Shown: piece after piece, positions 33,311 through 42,894 of the stretch
How the letters are laid out: each line of letters opens with the position of its first letter
Numbering within the stretch: the stretch's first letter is position 1
Source: Chryseobacterium sp. IHB B 17019
GTDB lineage: Bacteria > Bacteroidota > Bacteroidia > Flavobacteriales > Weeksellaceae
DNA: 64,000 nucleotides
Direction of reading: 5' to 3'
Assembly: GCF_001456155.1 (NCBI RefSeq)
Contig: NZ_CP013293.1
Span: 992,001 to 1,056,000, forward strand
Notes under the pieces: model-generated
What the model was told of the DNA's origin: nothing
Databases searched by the model: none
Seen by the model: the letters and a program-made list of their open reading frames with translations, nothing else
Translations under genes and position numbers: made by a program

Positions 33311-35413
33311 ATGAAGAAGAAAGTGCTTTCCATTCTCAGTTTGTCCATGGTTTTATGGATGAATGCACAGGAAAAAGATTCTCTTAATCAAAAGAAGATA
33401 GAAGAAGTTGTCATTACCGGGCAATATATGCAGCAATCAATCAATAAATCTATTTATAAGGTTGAGGTAATTGATGCACAGCAGATTAAAAATATGGCGG
33501 CTACCAATGCAGCTGAAGTTTTAAATCAATCTTTAAACATACAAATCACCCCAGATACAAACTCCGGAAACTCTACTGCTAATATTATGGGATTGGGCGG
33601 TAATTATGTGAAGATTTTAATTGATAATATTCCCGTAGTCGGTGATACAGGTTTGGGAAGTAATATTGATCTTACAAAGCTTAGTTTAAGTAATATCGAA
33701 AGAATCGAGATTGTAAAAGGAAGCATGGGTGTTGAATATGGAAATGGCGCTTTGGCAGGTGTAATTAATATCATCACAAAGAAAAGCAGTTCAAAAAAAT
33801 TAAGTATCAGAGCGACTTTACAGGAGGAAACCGTGAGAGACGGCTATAATCTGAGGAAAAAAGGCCAGGGCAGACACATTCAGAATGTAAATGTAGGGTA
33901 CAATTTTAATGATAACTGGTTTACAAATATTAGCTTCAATCACAACCAATTTATGGGATATGAAGGAGAAAAACAAGGATATAAATACTTTGCACAGGAT
34001 AATCAGAGAGGATACGAATGGAATCCCAAAGATCAATACGAAGCAAATGCTTTAATAAAATATTCTAAAAATAAAACTTCACTTTTCTATAAAGTTTCCT
34101 ATTTGAACGAAACATTCAATTATTACAATCCTAAAGTTGACAGAATTCCTCTGAATGACGGCCAGGGTGGTGTTTCTTACAAAAGTTTGGATAGAAATTA
34201 TAATACCCAGCGTTGGCTGCATCAGTTTAATATTCAGACAAATTTAGGTCATATCCGGTATAACGGGGATTTCTCATATCAAAACCAGGACAGGAAATTC
34301 TATGACTACAACTATGATATTCCGAACCGTACAAAAGATTCAAATTACAACGAACAATCCTATTATAAGACCGATGTAATTTACTCGAGAGGTATGTTCA
34401 GTAATTTTTTGGATAATAAAAAGTTTGATTTCCAATTGGGATACGAATTGGATCATACCAGTGGATATGCCGCTTTAATTGCCGGAGAATTTGATGGAAA
34501 TAATGTAAAGAGAAAAATTTTCACTTATGGCACCTTCCTTTCCGCAGAATGGAATGTTTCAGATAAATTTTCATTAAGACCGGGAGCGAGATTATCCGTA
34601 AGTGACAGCTTCGACAATCAGTTTAATTATTCACTTTCTGCAAGATATAAAACCTCTGAAAATTCTAATCTAAGAGGAGTTTTCGGTACAGCAGACCGTT
34701 ATCCCACTTATGATGAATTATTCACTTATTTCGTAAACGTAAATCACGATATTCAGGGAAATCCTGATCTGAAGCCGGAAAACGGATACTCTGCAGGGTT
34801 ATTCTGGGATCAGGGATTTGATATGGGTGACGGATGGAAATTCAATTATAATTTAGAAGCATTATATGTTGACCTGAATGATAAAATTGAAAATGTAATG
34901 GTTGTAAAACCTTCCACTTACAAGTACATGAACCTTGATAAATACAGGAGTTTATTATTTGGTGCTAATGCCAATATTGTAAAAGATCAGTTTTCATTAG
35001 GTGTAAGAACCTCATTAAACGGAATTTCTGTTTCCAAGCAGGAAATGGATGTTACGACTCCGGATGATTTTCAATATAATTTTCAGGTAGGAGCCAATGT
35101 TTCTTACCAACTCGCCGGACCAAAAACAGCACTCAACCTTTTCTATAAATACACAGGGCCATCAAGAATATATGTGATTGAAAATGAAGCGTTTCGTTTA
35201 GCAAGAACAGATGGTTTCCATATGATGGATTTTGTTGTAAGCCAACCTTTTTGGAAGGAACGCCTGGAATTGTCAGTTGGGGTAAAAAATATTTTTGACG
35301 TAACGACAATCAACAGTACAAACAGCACAGCTTCAGCACATAATGCCGCAACGGACCGCTTGAATTTATATTATGGCAGAAGCTATTTCGCAAGATTAAT
35401 GTATCAATTTTAA
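33311..35413 (+). CDS. TonB-dependent outer-membrane receptor, haem type (HmuR-like)
   Basis: A 700-residue outer-membrane receptor. After the signal peptide (ending MNAQ) comes a TonB box-like IEEVVITG, a plug domain (~45-155, ending NGALAGVINIITKK) and a 22-strand barrel ending in aromatic residues (YFARLMYQF). A GNPDLKPE motif in the barrel corresponds to the NPDL box of haem receptors. It lacks the carboxypeptidase-like N domain of SusC-type receptors. The genes immediately downstream encode HmuY, a haem-type ABC importer, HemS and ChaN, so haem or haemoprotein is the likely ligand. Confidence 0.9.
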   Translation: MKKKVLSILSLSMVLWMNAQEKDSLNQKKIEEVVITGQYMQQSINKSIYKVEVIDAQQIKNMAATNAAEVLNQSLNIQITPDTNSGNSTANIMGLGGNYVKILIDNIPVVGDTGLGSNIDLTKLSLSNIERIEIVKGSMGVEYGNGALAGVINIITKKSSSKKLSIRATLQEETVRDGYNLRKKGQGRHIQNVNVGYNFNDNWFTNISFNHNQFMGYEGEKQGYKYFAQDNQRGYEWNPKDQYEANALIKYSKNKTSLFYKVSYLNETFNYYNPKVDRIPLNDGQGGVSYKSLDRNYNTQRWLHQFNIQTNLGHIRYNGDFSYQNQDRKFYDYNYDIPNRTKDSNYNEQSYYKTDVIYSRGMFSNFLDNKKFDFQLGYELDHTSGYAALIAGEFDGNNVKRKIFTYGTFLSAEWNVSDKFSLRPGARLSVSDSFDNQFNYSLSARYKTSENSNLRGVFGTADRYPTYDELFTYFVNVNHDIQGNPDLKPENGYSAGLFWDQGFDMGDGWKFNYNLEALYVDLNDKIENVMVVKPSTYKYMNLDKYRSLLFGANANIVKDQFSLGVRTSLNGISVSKQEMDVTTPDDFQYNFQVGANVSYQLAGPKTALNLFYKYTGPSRIYVIENEAFRLARTDGFHMMDFVVSQPFWKERLELSVGVKNIFDVTTINSTNSTASAHNAATDRLNLYYGRSYFARLMYQF

Positions 35414-35425
35414 TAAACTAATCAT

Positions 35426-36544
35426 ATGAAATATTTAAAAATACTATCTCTTTCTTTAGCCATTGTTTTGCAGTCTTGTCTATCTGCAGATGAAGATCCG
35501 GTAGCTGTTCCGCCTGCAACCGGGGCAACGGCAGAACCCTTTGTGGGAGGGGCAACAGAGCCTAATCAGGTTTGGATTGACCTGAGCGATGTCGATCCGG
35601 CAACTCATAAGCTGAGACCACAGAAGACTAATCTCAGAACTGATTGGGAATTAGGATTCTACAATGGAGATGAATTCCGTGTAATTATTAATGGAGCGAT
35701 AGGAATGGCTGTGGCCAAAATTCCTAATGCTACCAATATAAGCACGGTAAAAGCCGCTGATGTTTCAAGCTTGACAGCAGTGGTGCAAATAGGAACATTT
35801 ACTGCTTCCAACTTGCAATATGTTGATAATCCGAATGGTAACTTTCTGACACAGACTACTGGAATAGCAGAAATTAAAATTAATGATGCCGAAAATGCCA
35901 TTTATTTGGTTAATATGGGGAAAACAATTCCTACATCTACAGTAGCGCCGGGATCTGTTTCATTAACAGGCGAATCCAGAGGTTGGAAAAAAATTCAGGT
36001 TTTAAGAGCTAATAACGGATATAAATTAAGGTATGCTGATTTAGACGATACGCAATATAAAGAATATGTAATCACAAAAAATCCTGATTATAACTTTAAT
36101 TTTTTCAGCCTTCAAAATGGATTGCCTGTAGAAATTCAACCTAAAAAAGATAATTGGGATATTTCATTTTCAACATTCACAAACGAAGTATTTCTGGGGC
36201 CAGGACAAAGCGCCGGAAGTTATTTCTACGCTGATTTTATCTTAACAAATATAGTAAGTGGTGTAGGAGCCTATCAGGTGGATGTTGCTGCTAATCAGAC
36301 ATTGGATCAGGCTTATGGAGAATTTAAACTAAGCAATATTGACCAGTCTAAATTTATTTTCAACGACCACAGGGCAATCGGTGACAAATGGCGTACAACA
36401 ACCGGTACAAACGGAGCTCAGACTTATAGCAACAGGTTCTTTGTCCTGAAGGATGCGGAAGGATTCTACTACAAAGTAAGATTCAATGCAATGACTAAAG
36501 ATGGAGTGCGTGGCTATCCGAATTTTGAATTCGAACCTTTATAA
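35426..36544 (+). CDS. hmuY: HmuY family haem-binding lipoprotein
   Basis: A 372-residue surface lipoprotein with a lipobox ending LQSC (Cys18). HmuY in Porphyromonas gingivalis is a haemophore-like protein that passes haem to its TonB receptor, and this gene has the same position, 12 bases after the receptor. HmuY blocks visible are NQVWIDLSD, TDWELGFYNGDEFRVIING and the later KDNWDISFSTFTNEV. It is longer than the P. gingivalis protein, and the exact haem ligands cannot be placed by eye. Confidence 0.85.
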   Translation: MKYLKILSLSLAIVLQSCLSADEDPVAVPPATGATAEPFVGGATEPNQVWIDLSDVDPATHKLRPQKTNLRTDWELGFYNGDEFRVIINGAIGMAVAKIPNATNISTVKAADVSSLTAVVQIGTFTASNLQYVDNPNGNFLTQTTGIAEIKINDAENAIYLVNMGKTIPTSTVAPGSVSLTGESRGWKKIQVLRANNGYKLRYADLDDTQYKEYVITKNPDYNFNFFSLQNGLPVEIQPKKDNWDISFSTFTNEVFLGPGQSAGSYFYADFILTNIVSGVGAYQVDVAANQTLDQAYGEFKLSNIDQSKFIFNDHRAIGDKWRTTTGTNGAQTYSNRFFVLKDAEGFYYKVRFNAMTKDGVRGYPNFEFEPL

Positions 36545-36567
36545 ATTAAATCAAATAATAATATATC

Positions 36568-37446
36568 ATGAAAAAATTCATTTTGGCGGCATCTGTTTTG
36601 GTGGCAGTATATTCTTGCAAAAAAGAAACAGGTGTAAAATCCGAAAACAATACGGAAACATCTTCAGAAACACCAAAGTCCAACAATAAAATCGTTACCC
36701 TAAACGGCGGAATTACAGAAATCGTAGCTGCTTTAGGTCACGAAAAAGAAATCGTAGGAACCGATGTTACAAGTACTTACCCGGAATCTTTGAAAGCTAC
36801 GGCTAAAGATCTTGGTCATGTAAGATCAATGACCATCGAGCCGATTATGGCAGTAAACCCTACACTGATTTTAGCTTCTGATAAAGATATCAACCCGGAA
36901 TTATTAGGGAAAATAAAATCTTCAGGAATTCAGGCTGAGATTTTCAAGCAGGAATTCACTGTTGACGGAACAAAAAAGTTAATCGCAGACGTAGCAAAAG
37001 CTATCGGAAATACAGATTATCAAAAACTTAATGATAAAATCGATGCAGATTTAAAGCAAATCCAGCCCATTGCTAAAAAACCAAAAGTATTGTTCATCTA
37101 CGCTAGAGGAAATATGCTGATGGTTTCAGGTACAAAAACTCCAATGGATGCCCTGATCGGTCTTGCAGGAGGTGAAAACGCAGTGAAAGATTTCGAAGAT
37201 TTTAAGCCATTAACTCCCGAAGCGGTTGTTAAAGCAAATCCGGACGTTTTATTCTTCTTCACAAGCGGCCTTCAAGGTGCCGGAGGAAACGAAGGTGCGC
37301 TGAAAATGCCAGGTGTTGCTCAAACCAACGCGGGTAAAAACAAGAAGATCATCGCAATGGATGGAGGCTTGGTTTCAGGTTTCGGACCAAGATTAGGAGA
37401 GGCTGCAGTAGGATTAAACAAATTATTAGTTGAAAGCACAAAGTAA
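36568..37446 (+). CDS. hmuT: Haem ABC transporter substrate-binding lipoprotein
   Basis: A 292-residue periplasmic binding protein of the helical-backbone class used for haem and siderophores. It is a lipoprotein (VYSCKKE lipobox near residue 16). Family blocks are VTLNGGITEIVAALGHEKEIVGTD, MTIEPIMAVNPTLILAS and the C-terminal half with FIYARGNMLMVSGTKTPMDALIGLAGG. It is followed by the permease and ATPase, and the permease reading frame starts inside its last codons. Confidence 0.9.
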   Translation: MKKFILAASVLVAVYSCKKETGVKSENNTETSSETPKSNNKIVTLNGGITEIVAALGHEKEIVGTDVTSTYPESLKATAKDLGHVRSMTIEPIMAVNPTLILASDKDINPELLGKIKSSGIQAEIFKQEFTVDGTKKLIADVAKAIGNTDYQKLNDKIDADLKQIQPIAKKPKVLFIYARGNMLMVSGTKTPMDALIGLAGGENAVKDFEDFKPLTPEAVVKANPDVLFFFTSGLQGAGGNEGALKMPGVAQTNAGKNKKIIAMDGGLVSGFGPRLGEAAVGLNKLLVESTK

Positions 37447-38470
37447 ACTATATTTTTATATTATAATAAGTGCCATACTGCTGGTTATCATTGCAGTATG
37501 GTCACTTAATACCGGGGTTTACGATTTTGGAGGTAAATCCGCGTTTGAGGTATTGGGAAAAGTTATCAATCGTGACCCGAGCCTTTCTTTAAGCGATAAA
37601 TATGTGGTTTGGGATGTTCGGGCAGCCAGAATTATCATGGCCATTCTCATCGGAAGCATGCTTGCGGTTTCAGGAACGGGATTGCAGGGATTGTTCAAAA
37701 ATCCTTTAGCAACGGGAGATTTGATAGGCTTAACATCGGGAGCGACATTACTTGCCGCAATTGCTATCGTTTTAGGAGGACATTTTAAGCAATATCTTCC
37801 TGAGGCTGTACAATTTTCGTTGGTAGGTATTTCCGCTTTTGTCGGAGCTTTTTTATCGATGATGTTGGTCTACAGGATCTCAACGAGCGGAGGAAAAACA
37901 AACGTTGTCATGATGTTACTGACGGGGGTTGCGATCACAGCAATTGGTTTTTCGATTACAGGTTTTTTGATTTATATTTCAAAAGATGAACAGTTGAGGG
38001 ACTTAACCTTCTGGAATTTAGGAAGTTTAGCCGCTGCAACATGGACGAAGAATATTATTTTGACAGTAGTTCTTCTCATTTCATACTTCGTTCTGCTTCC
38101 TCAGGGTAAAGCATTGAATGCGATGATGTTAGGTGAAAAAGATGCACAGCATTTAGGAATTAATGTTGAAAGATTAAAGAAACAGATCATTATCATAACT
38201 GCTTTGATGGTAGGAAGTTGCGTTGCGTTTTCAGGAACGATTGGTTTTGTAGGTCTTATTGTACCGTATATTTTAAGGCTTTTATTTAAATCAAATTACG
38301 CTTTCATTTTACCATTGTCAGCGATCTGCGGGAGTATTTTACTGTTGACGGCAGACACTTTCAGCAGAAGCATTGTAGAACCTTCAGAACTGCCGATCGG
38401 GATTTTGACGGCATTGATGGGAGGGCCGATTTTTATTGCAATTTTAATTAAATTCAAAAAATCACTCTAA
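37430..38470 (+). CDS. hmuU: FecCD-type haem/iron ABC transporter permease
   Basis: A 346-residue permease with about ten transmembrane helices. Family blocks include RAARIIMAILIGSMLAVSGTGLQGLFKNPLA, LGSLAAATW and the C-terminal LPIGILTALMGGPIFI. The start is a TTG codon at 37430 that overlaps the end of hmuT by 17 bases; no ATG is available near this position, so coupled translation with a non-ATG start is likely. Its stop overlaps the ATPase start (TAATG). Confidence 0.91.
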   Translation: MKAQSKLYFYIIISAILLVIIAVWSLNTGVYDFGGKSAFEVLGKVINRDPSLSLSDKYVVWDVRAARIIMAILIGSMLAVSGTGLQGLFKNPLATGDLIGLTSGATLLAAIAIVLGGHFKQYLPEAVQFSLVGISAFVGAFLSMMLVYRISTSGGKTNVVMMLLTGVAITAIGFSITGFLIYISKDEQLRDLTFWNLGSLAAATWTKNIILTVVLLISYFVLLPQGKALNAMMLGEKDAQHLGINVERLKKQIIIITALMVGSCVAFSGTIGFVGLIVPYILRLLFKSNYAFILPLSAICGSILLLTADTFSRSIVEPSELPIGILTALMGGPIFIAILIKFKKSL

Positions 38471-39243
38471 TGATTAAGGCGCACCAGATTAATTATAAAC
38501 ATAAAGAATTCCGTATTCTGGATGGGGTAGATGTCTCTTTGAAATATGGTGAATTCCTTGCGATTGTGGGTCCCAACGGAGCAGGAAAGTCAAGCTTATT
38601 GAGTGTTTTGGCGAATGAAGTAAAATCCGGAAAGCAGAATATTTTATTTAAAGATAAGCCGATCACCGCTTGGGAAATCAGAGAATTATCAAAACATAAG
38701 GCTAAATTTTCCCAGCACAACAGCAATGATATTCCTTTGGAGGTGAAGGATGTTGTGATGATGGGACGTTACCCGTATTTCGATGCACAACCGAAGAAAG
38801 AAGATCTTGAAGCCATGAACAATATGATGTATGAAACGGATGTTTTTCATTTAAAAGACCGTGAATACAACACATTATCGGGCGGAGAAAAGCAGCGTGT
38901 GCATTTGTCGAGGGTATTGGCGCAGCTTCAGAATGAAATTGCCCATAAACTTCTTTTTCTTGACGAACCGTTGAATAATTTGGATATTAAACATCAATAT
39001 AAGGCATTAGAAATTATTAAAAATTTCACTAAAAAAGCAAATTCGGCGATTGTTGTTTTGCATGATTTGAATTTAGCAGCACAATATGCAGATAAAGTGT
39101 TATTGATGAAATCAGGTAAAGTTTCCGCTTATGGAAGCCCACAGGAAGTTTTTACTGCTGAAAACATCAGTAAAGCGTACAATTTTCCCTGTACGATTTG
39201 CGACCACCCGATTACGAATAACCCAATGATTATTTTTGGATAA
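38470..39243 (+). CDS. hmuV: Haem ABC transporter ATP-binding protein
   Basis: A 257-residue cytoplasmic ATPase that powers haem import with HmuU and HmuT. Walker A is GPNGAGKSS, the signature LSGGEKQRV, the Walker B LLFLDEPL, and the switch His is in VVLHDLN. The start overlaps the hmuU stop by one base. A methyltransferase gene follows within a few bases, so the operon continues. Confidence 0.92.
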   Translation: MIKAHQINYKHKEFRILDGVDVSLKYGEFLAIVGPNGAGKSSLLSVLANEVKSGKQNILFKDKPITAWEIRELSKHKAKFSQHNSNDIPLEVKDVVMMGRYPYFDAQPKKEDLEAMNNMMYETDVFHLKDREYNTLSGGEKQRVHLSRVLAQLQNEIAHKLLFLDEPLNNLDIKHQYKALEIIKNFTKKANSAIVVLHDLNLAAQYADKVLLMKSGKVSAYGSPQEVFTAENISKAYNFPCTICDHPITNNPMIIFG

Positions 39244-39244
39244 C

Positions 39245-39895
39245 ATGGAAAAAGAAGACTTAAAAATATTAGCTCAAAACCTCGCCAATCCGCAAGGAGA
39301 AAAAGGAATTGAAATAGGCGAAATGATGAATGCCACCAACATCGGAATGACGTTGGAAAGTATCAAGACGCTTTTAATTGAGGACAACGAACATATCCTT
39401 GAAATTGGTCACGGGAACGCGGCACATGTGAAAAGTATTTTAAATAAAGCCAAAAACCTGAAATATACCGGAATCGATATTTCTGAAACCATGCATAAAG
39501 AAGCTCAGAGATTCAATGAAGATATTAAAAATCAGGCTGAATTTATATTATATGAAGGAAAAATCCTTCCTTTTGAAGAGAAAACCTTCGACAAAATTTT
39601 TACCGTAAACACCGTTTATTTCTGGAAAGAACCGGTAAAATTTTTAAATGAAATTTATAGAATATTAAAGGATAACGGAACTTTTGTACTGACGTTCGCC
39701 CAAAGAAATTTCATGGAATCACTGCCTTTCACAAAATATGGTTTTATCTTATACAGTACCAGTGAAATGGAAGAAATGGTTTCTAAAAGTCATTTTAAGA
39801 GAATGAAAGTCTCTGAAAAAAGCGAATTGGTAAAAAGTAAAGCAGAAAACGAAACAATCAGAAGAATTTATACAGTTTTAACCATAAAAAAATAA
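39245..39895 (+). CDS. Class I SAM-dependent methyltransferase in the haem operon
   Basis: A 216-residue methyltransferase. The SAM-binding block is HILEIGHGNAAHVKSIL, followed by YTGIDISETM and KTFDKIFTVNTVYFW, as in the Methyltransf_11 type. I chose the ATG at 39245, one base after the hmuV stop codon; an in-frame TTG three codons earlier is less likely. Methyltransferases are not standard parts of hmu operons. Its tight placement between hmuV and hemS suggests a role in haem use or in modifying a related metabolite (inference); the substrate is unknown. Confidence 0.85.
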   Translation: MEKEDLKILAQNLANPQGEKGIEIGEMMNATNIGMTLESIKTLLIEDNEHILEIGHGNAAHVKSILNKAKNLKYTGIDISETMHKEAQRFNEDIKNQAEFILYEGKILPFEEKTFDKIFTVNTVYFWKEPVKFLNEIYRILKDNGTFVLTFAQRNFMESLPFTKYGFILYSTSEMEEMVSKSHFKRMKVSEKSELVKSKAENETIRRIYTVLTIKK

Positions 39896-39901
39896 AAAAT
39901 A

Positions 39902-40930
39902 ATGAGCACATTAGTTAATGACTTAAAAGAAAAATGGGAAGCTCTGAAAGCAGAAAATCCGCATCTAAGAATAAGAAATGCTGCTGCAGACTTAGGAGTA
40001 AGCGAAGCCGAATTATTAATAACAAACGTAGGCGAAGGCGTAACTGTTTTGAAGCCGGAGTTTAAAGATATTTTGACTGAAGCCGAAAAATTAGGAAAAG
40101 TAATGGCTCTTACACGTAACGACGAGTGCGTTCACGAAAGAAAAGGGACTTACCTGAATGGGGATTTCAGCAGTCCGCACGCACAGCTTTTCGTGGGAGA
40201 AGATATCGATTTGAGAATTTTCATTAATCACTGGAAATTCGCTTTTGCAGTGGTGGAAGGTGACAAAAAAAGCCTTCAGTTCTTCGGAAAAGACGGATTG
40301 GCGCTTCACAAAATATACCTGACAAAAGACAGCAATGTTGAAGCTTTCGATGTTATTGTTGAAAAATTTAAGGCGGAAGATCAAAACCAGGCATTTGAAT
40401 TTGAAGCGGTTGCTCCAAAAGCTCCTGAAAAAGCAGATTCTGAAATTGATGTGGAAGGTTTCCAAAAGTCATGGACAGAATTGAAAGATACGCACGATTT
40501 CTTCATGATGACAAGAAAATTCGGGGTGAGCAGAACGCAGGCTTTGAGATTGGCTCCGGAAGGGTATGCTAAAAAAATTGACAGTGCAAAAGTAGTAAAC
40601 GTATTGGAAGATGCTTCTGAAAAGAACCTTCCGATCATGGTTTTTGTTGGAAACAGAGGAATTATCCAAATCCACACCGGAGAAGTGAAGAAAACTCTTT
40701 GGCATCAGCAATGGTTCAACGTGATGGACCCGGATTTCAATTTACATCTTGACGTAACGAAAATTGCAGAGGTATGGATCGTGAAAAAACCAACCGAAGA
40801 CGGTGAAGTAACGGCTATCGAAGTCTTCAACAAAGAAGGAGACTTCATTGTTCAGTTCTTCGGAAAAAGAAAACCAGGAATTCCTGAACTGCAAGAGTGG
40901 AAAGACCTTGTAGCAGATCTTGAAAAATAA
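39902..40930 (+). CDS. hmuS: HemS/HmuS-type haem-degrading or haem-carrier protein
   Basis: A 342-residue cytoplasmic protein with two tandem related halves (~1-165 and ~180-342), each ending in a QFFGK stretch, as in HemS, ShuS and ChuS. These bind incoming haem and carry, store or degrade it. The axial His of the family cannot be assigned with certainty by eye; candidates lie near the HWKFAFAVV segment and in the C-terminal half. It is seven bases after the methyltransferase gene and is the last gene before a terminator. Confidence 0.9.
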   Translation: MSTLVNDLKEKWEALKAENPHLRIRNAAADLGVSEAELLITNVGEGVTVLKPEFKDILTEAEKLGKVMALTRNDECVHERKGTYLNGDFSSPHAQLFVGEDIDLRIFINHWKFAFAVVEGDKKSLQFFGKDGLALHKIYLTKDSNVEAFDVIVEKFKAEDQNQAFEFEAVAPKAPEKADSEIDVEGFQKSWTELKDTHDFFMMTRKFGVSRTQALRLAPEGYAKKIDSAKVVNVLEDASEKNLPIMVFVGNRGIIQIHTGEVKKTLWHQQWFNVMDPDFNLHLDVTKIAEVWIVKKPTEDGEVTAIEVFNKEGDFIVQFFGKRKPGIPELQEWKDLVADLEK

Positions 40931-40949
40931 ATAGTTAGATGATTTTTAT

Positions 40950-40984
40950 AAGGCCGTTTTGTTTTTTGCAGGGCGGCTTTTTGT
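40950..40984 (+). terminator. Terminator after the haem operon
   Basis: AAGGCCG / CGGCTTT stem with one G-U pair and a T-rich loop and tail, 20 bases after the hmuS stop. Confidence 0.7.
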
Positions 40985-40989
40985 TTTAG

Positions 40990-41102
40990 GTTTAAACACA
41001 AATCGGCACAAATATTTTTTGCACTAATGACACTAATTCTGTAAGTTATATTTAATTATTATTGTGATATTTGTGAAAAATAATTCGTGATATTAGTGTT
41101 TA
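40990..41102. repeat. Imperfect inverted repeat (AAACACAAAT ... GTGATATTAGTGTTT)
   Basis: The left arm AAACACAAATCGGCACAAATAT is imperfectly complementary to GTGATATTTGTG ... TTCGTGATATTAGTGTTT. It occupies the gap between hmuS and the ChaN gene. Confidence 0.55.
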
Positions 41103-41126
41103 AAAAATTCATTAAATTAAATAAAA

Positions 41127-41999
41127 ATGAAAAATATTTTTATAGCCATATTATTGATAAGCTACAGCATTATCAATGCTCAGAATTTCAAAGCCTATCA
41201 ATTTTATAATCAAAAAGGAAAGGAAATTAAAACCGATAAATTAGTTAAGGAATTAGCTGAATACGATATTGTTTTCTTTGGTGAAAACCATAACAGCTCA
41301 ATCAATCACTGGCTTCAACTGAAAATTACGGAAGCTCTATATGAAAAGAAAAACGGGCAGCTTATTTTAGGCGCTGAAATGTTTGAAAGAGATAACCAAT
41401 CTCAATTGAATCAATATTTAAGTGGAAAGTTTGATGCCAAAACCTTGAAAGATTCGGCTCGTTTGTGGAATAATTTTGCAACGGATTACAAACCGCTGGT
41501 TGACTTTGCTAAAGATAAAAAACTGAATTTCATTGCCACAAATATTCCCAGAAGATACGCTTCTCAAACTGCAAAAGAAGGGCTTGAATCCTTGAATAAT
41601 TTAACTGAAAAAGAGAAAACTTACATCGCTCAATTACCGATTAAAGTGACGCTGGACACTCCCGGTTATCCCGAAATGAAAAAAATGATGGGCGATCATG
41701 CAGACGGAACAAAGGTGATGAATTTTATCTCTGCCCAGGCAACGAAAGATGCAACAATGGCGGAATCTATTCTGAAAAATATGCAGGCTGGAAAGACATT
41801 TATCCATTACAACGGAAATTATCACAGCAAGGAATTCGGGGGGATTTATTGGTATATTAAACAGAAAAATCCAAACCTTAAAATGGCTGTAATCTCAGTT
41901 TTTGAATCTGAAGATCCTGAATTGAAGGTTCCGGAAAAAGAATATATTCCGACAGATTTTAATTTGATTATTCCTAGTGATATGACGAAAACATATTAG
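41127..41999 (+). CDS. ChaN/DUF399 family haem-binding protein
   Basis: A 290-residue exported protein of the ChaN family, which includes a Campylobacter iron-regulated lipoprotein that binds haem. A signal peptide ends near INAQ; there is no lipobox. Family blocks are YDIVFFGENHNS, LILGAEMFERDNQ and KTFIHYNGNYHS. It directly follows the haem operon in the same direction but after a terminator and a repeat, so it probably has its own promoter while still belonging functionally to haem uptake. Confidence 0.85.
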   Translation: MKNIFIAILLISYSIINAQNFKAYQFYNQKGKEIKTDKLVKELAEYDIVFFGENHNSSINHWLQLKITEALYEKKNGQLILGAEMFERDNQSQLNQYLSGKFDAKTLKDSARLWNNFATDYKPLVDFAKDKKLNFIATNIPRRYASQTAKEGLESLNNLTEKEKTYIAQLPIKVTLDTPGYPEMKKMMGDHADGTKVMNFISAQATKDATMAESILKNMQAGKTFIHYNGNYHSKEFGGIYWYIKQKNPNLKMAVISVFESEDPELKVPEKEYIPTDFNLIIPSDMTKTY

Positions 42000-42046
42000 T
42001 AAATATTAATATTTGAATCAATAGGAGCCCGTTTTCATACATAACT

Positions 42047-42123
42047 TTTGTCATTCTGAACGGAATACAATGGAGTGAAGAATCTTCTTGTATAAGAGGT
42101 TCTTCCTTCGTCAGAATGACAGA
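42047..42123. repeat. Spaced inverted repeat, family B (TTGTCATTCTGA / TCAGAATGACA)
   Basis: Arms TTTGTCATTCTGAACGGA and TCGTCAGAATGACAGA enclose about 45 bases containing a second imperfect pairing (GAAGAATCTTC ... GAGGTTCTTCC). It lies between the ChaN and deformylase-like genes. Confidence 0.75.
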
Positions 42124-42174
42124 CTGTATATTTAAAACAACATTAGTTATATTTGTAAAAGACATTCACCAAAA

Positions 42175-42804
42175 ATGAAAAAGTTATCCATTCTATTCAT
42201 ACTTTTCATCGGTTTAATTAATGCTCAGAAATTAACTTCAACCGAAATTTCTATCATCAATCAAGGGGATATAAACTCTGCATTACCGATTTTTCAGACA
42301 ACTGACGAAAATCAACATAAAACATTATTAAGTTTATCGACCGAAATTGACCCGACAGATCCAAACACGGCAATTTTAGTGAAGAGAATGAAAGAATCAC
42401 TTTTATCAACCGATGGCGGAGTAGGAATAGCTGCGCCACAAGTCGGAATTAATAGAAAAATAATCTGGGTTCAGCGTTTCGATAAAGAAGGTGAACCGCT
42501 GGAATACTTCATCAATCCTGTGATTGTCTGGAAATCAGAACTGCAGAATCTTGGTCCGGAAGGCGATTTGTCGATTCCAGAATTCAGGGATCAGTTTTAC
42601 AGAAGCAAGGTGATTCAGTTAGAGTACGTCGATTTGAAAGGACAAAAATATTCGGAAATTGTGGAAGGTTTTACAGCCGTAATTTTCCAGCATGAAATCG
42701 ACCATCTTTTTGGAATTTTAATTTCAGATAAAAAAGAAAAAGAGATGAATGATTCTTATATGAAAGTGGATGCTTTCAAGAAAAGCGACTCTGTGACAAG
42801 ATAA
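42175..42804 (+). CDS. Exported peptide-deformylase-like protein with an altered metal motif
   Basis: A 209-residue protein with a signal peptide (LFIGLINAQ) followed by a deformylase domain. Motif 1 is GGVGIAAPQVG (from Gly81), and motif 3 is QHEIDH (His173, Glu174, His177), both intact. Motif 2, normally EGCLS with the Cys as third metal ligand, reads EGDLS; the codon for residue 131 is GAT. Asp could still coordinate metal, but classical deformylase activity is uncertain. Cytoplasmic deformylases act on new proteins, so an exported form must do something else. It stands alone between repeat elements. Confidence 0.85.
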   Translation: MKKLSILFILFIGLINAQKLTSTEISIINQGDINSALPIFQTTDENQHKTLLSLSTEIDPTDPNTAILVKRMKESLLSTDGGVGIAAPQVGINRKIIWVQRFDKEGEPLEYFINPVIVWKSELQNLGPEGDLSIPEFRDQFYRSKVIQLEYVDLKGQKYSEIVEGFTAVIFQHEIDHLFGILISDKKEKEMNDSYMKVDAFKKSDSVTR

Positions 42805-42894
42805 TTTTAATTAAAAATAGTCAATTCCGCAAGATTCGGATTTTTTCCGACCATCAATATTCCAAACTTTGCATTAGAATTTTAAACTAAAACA

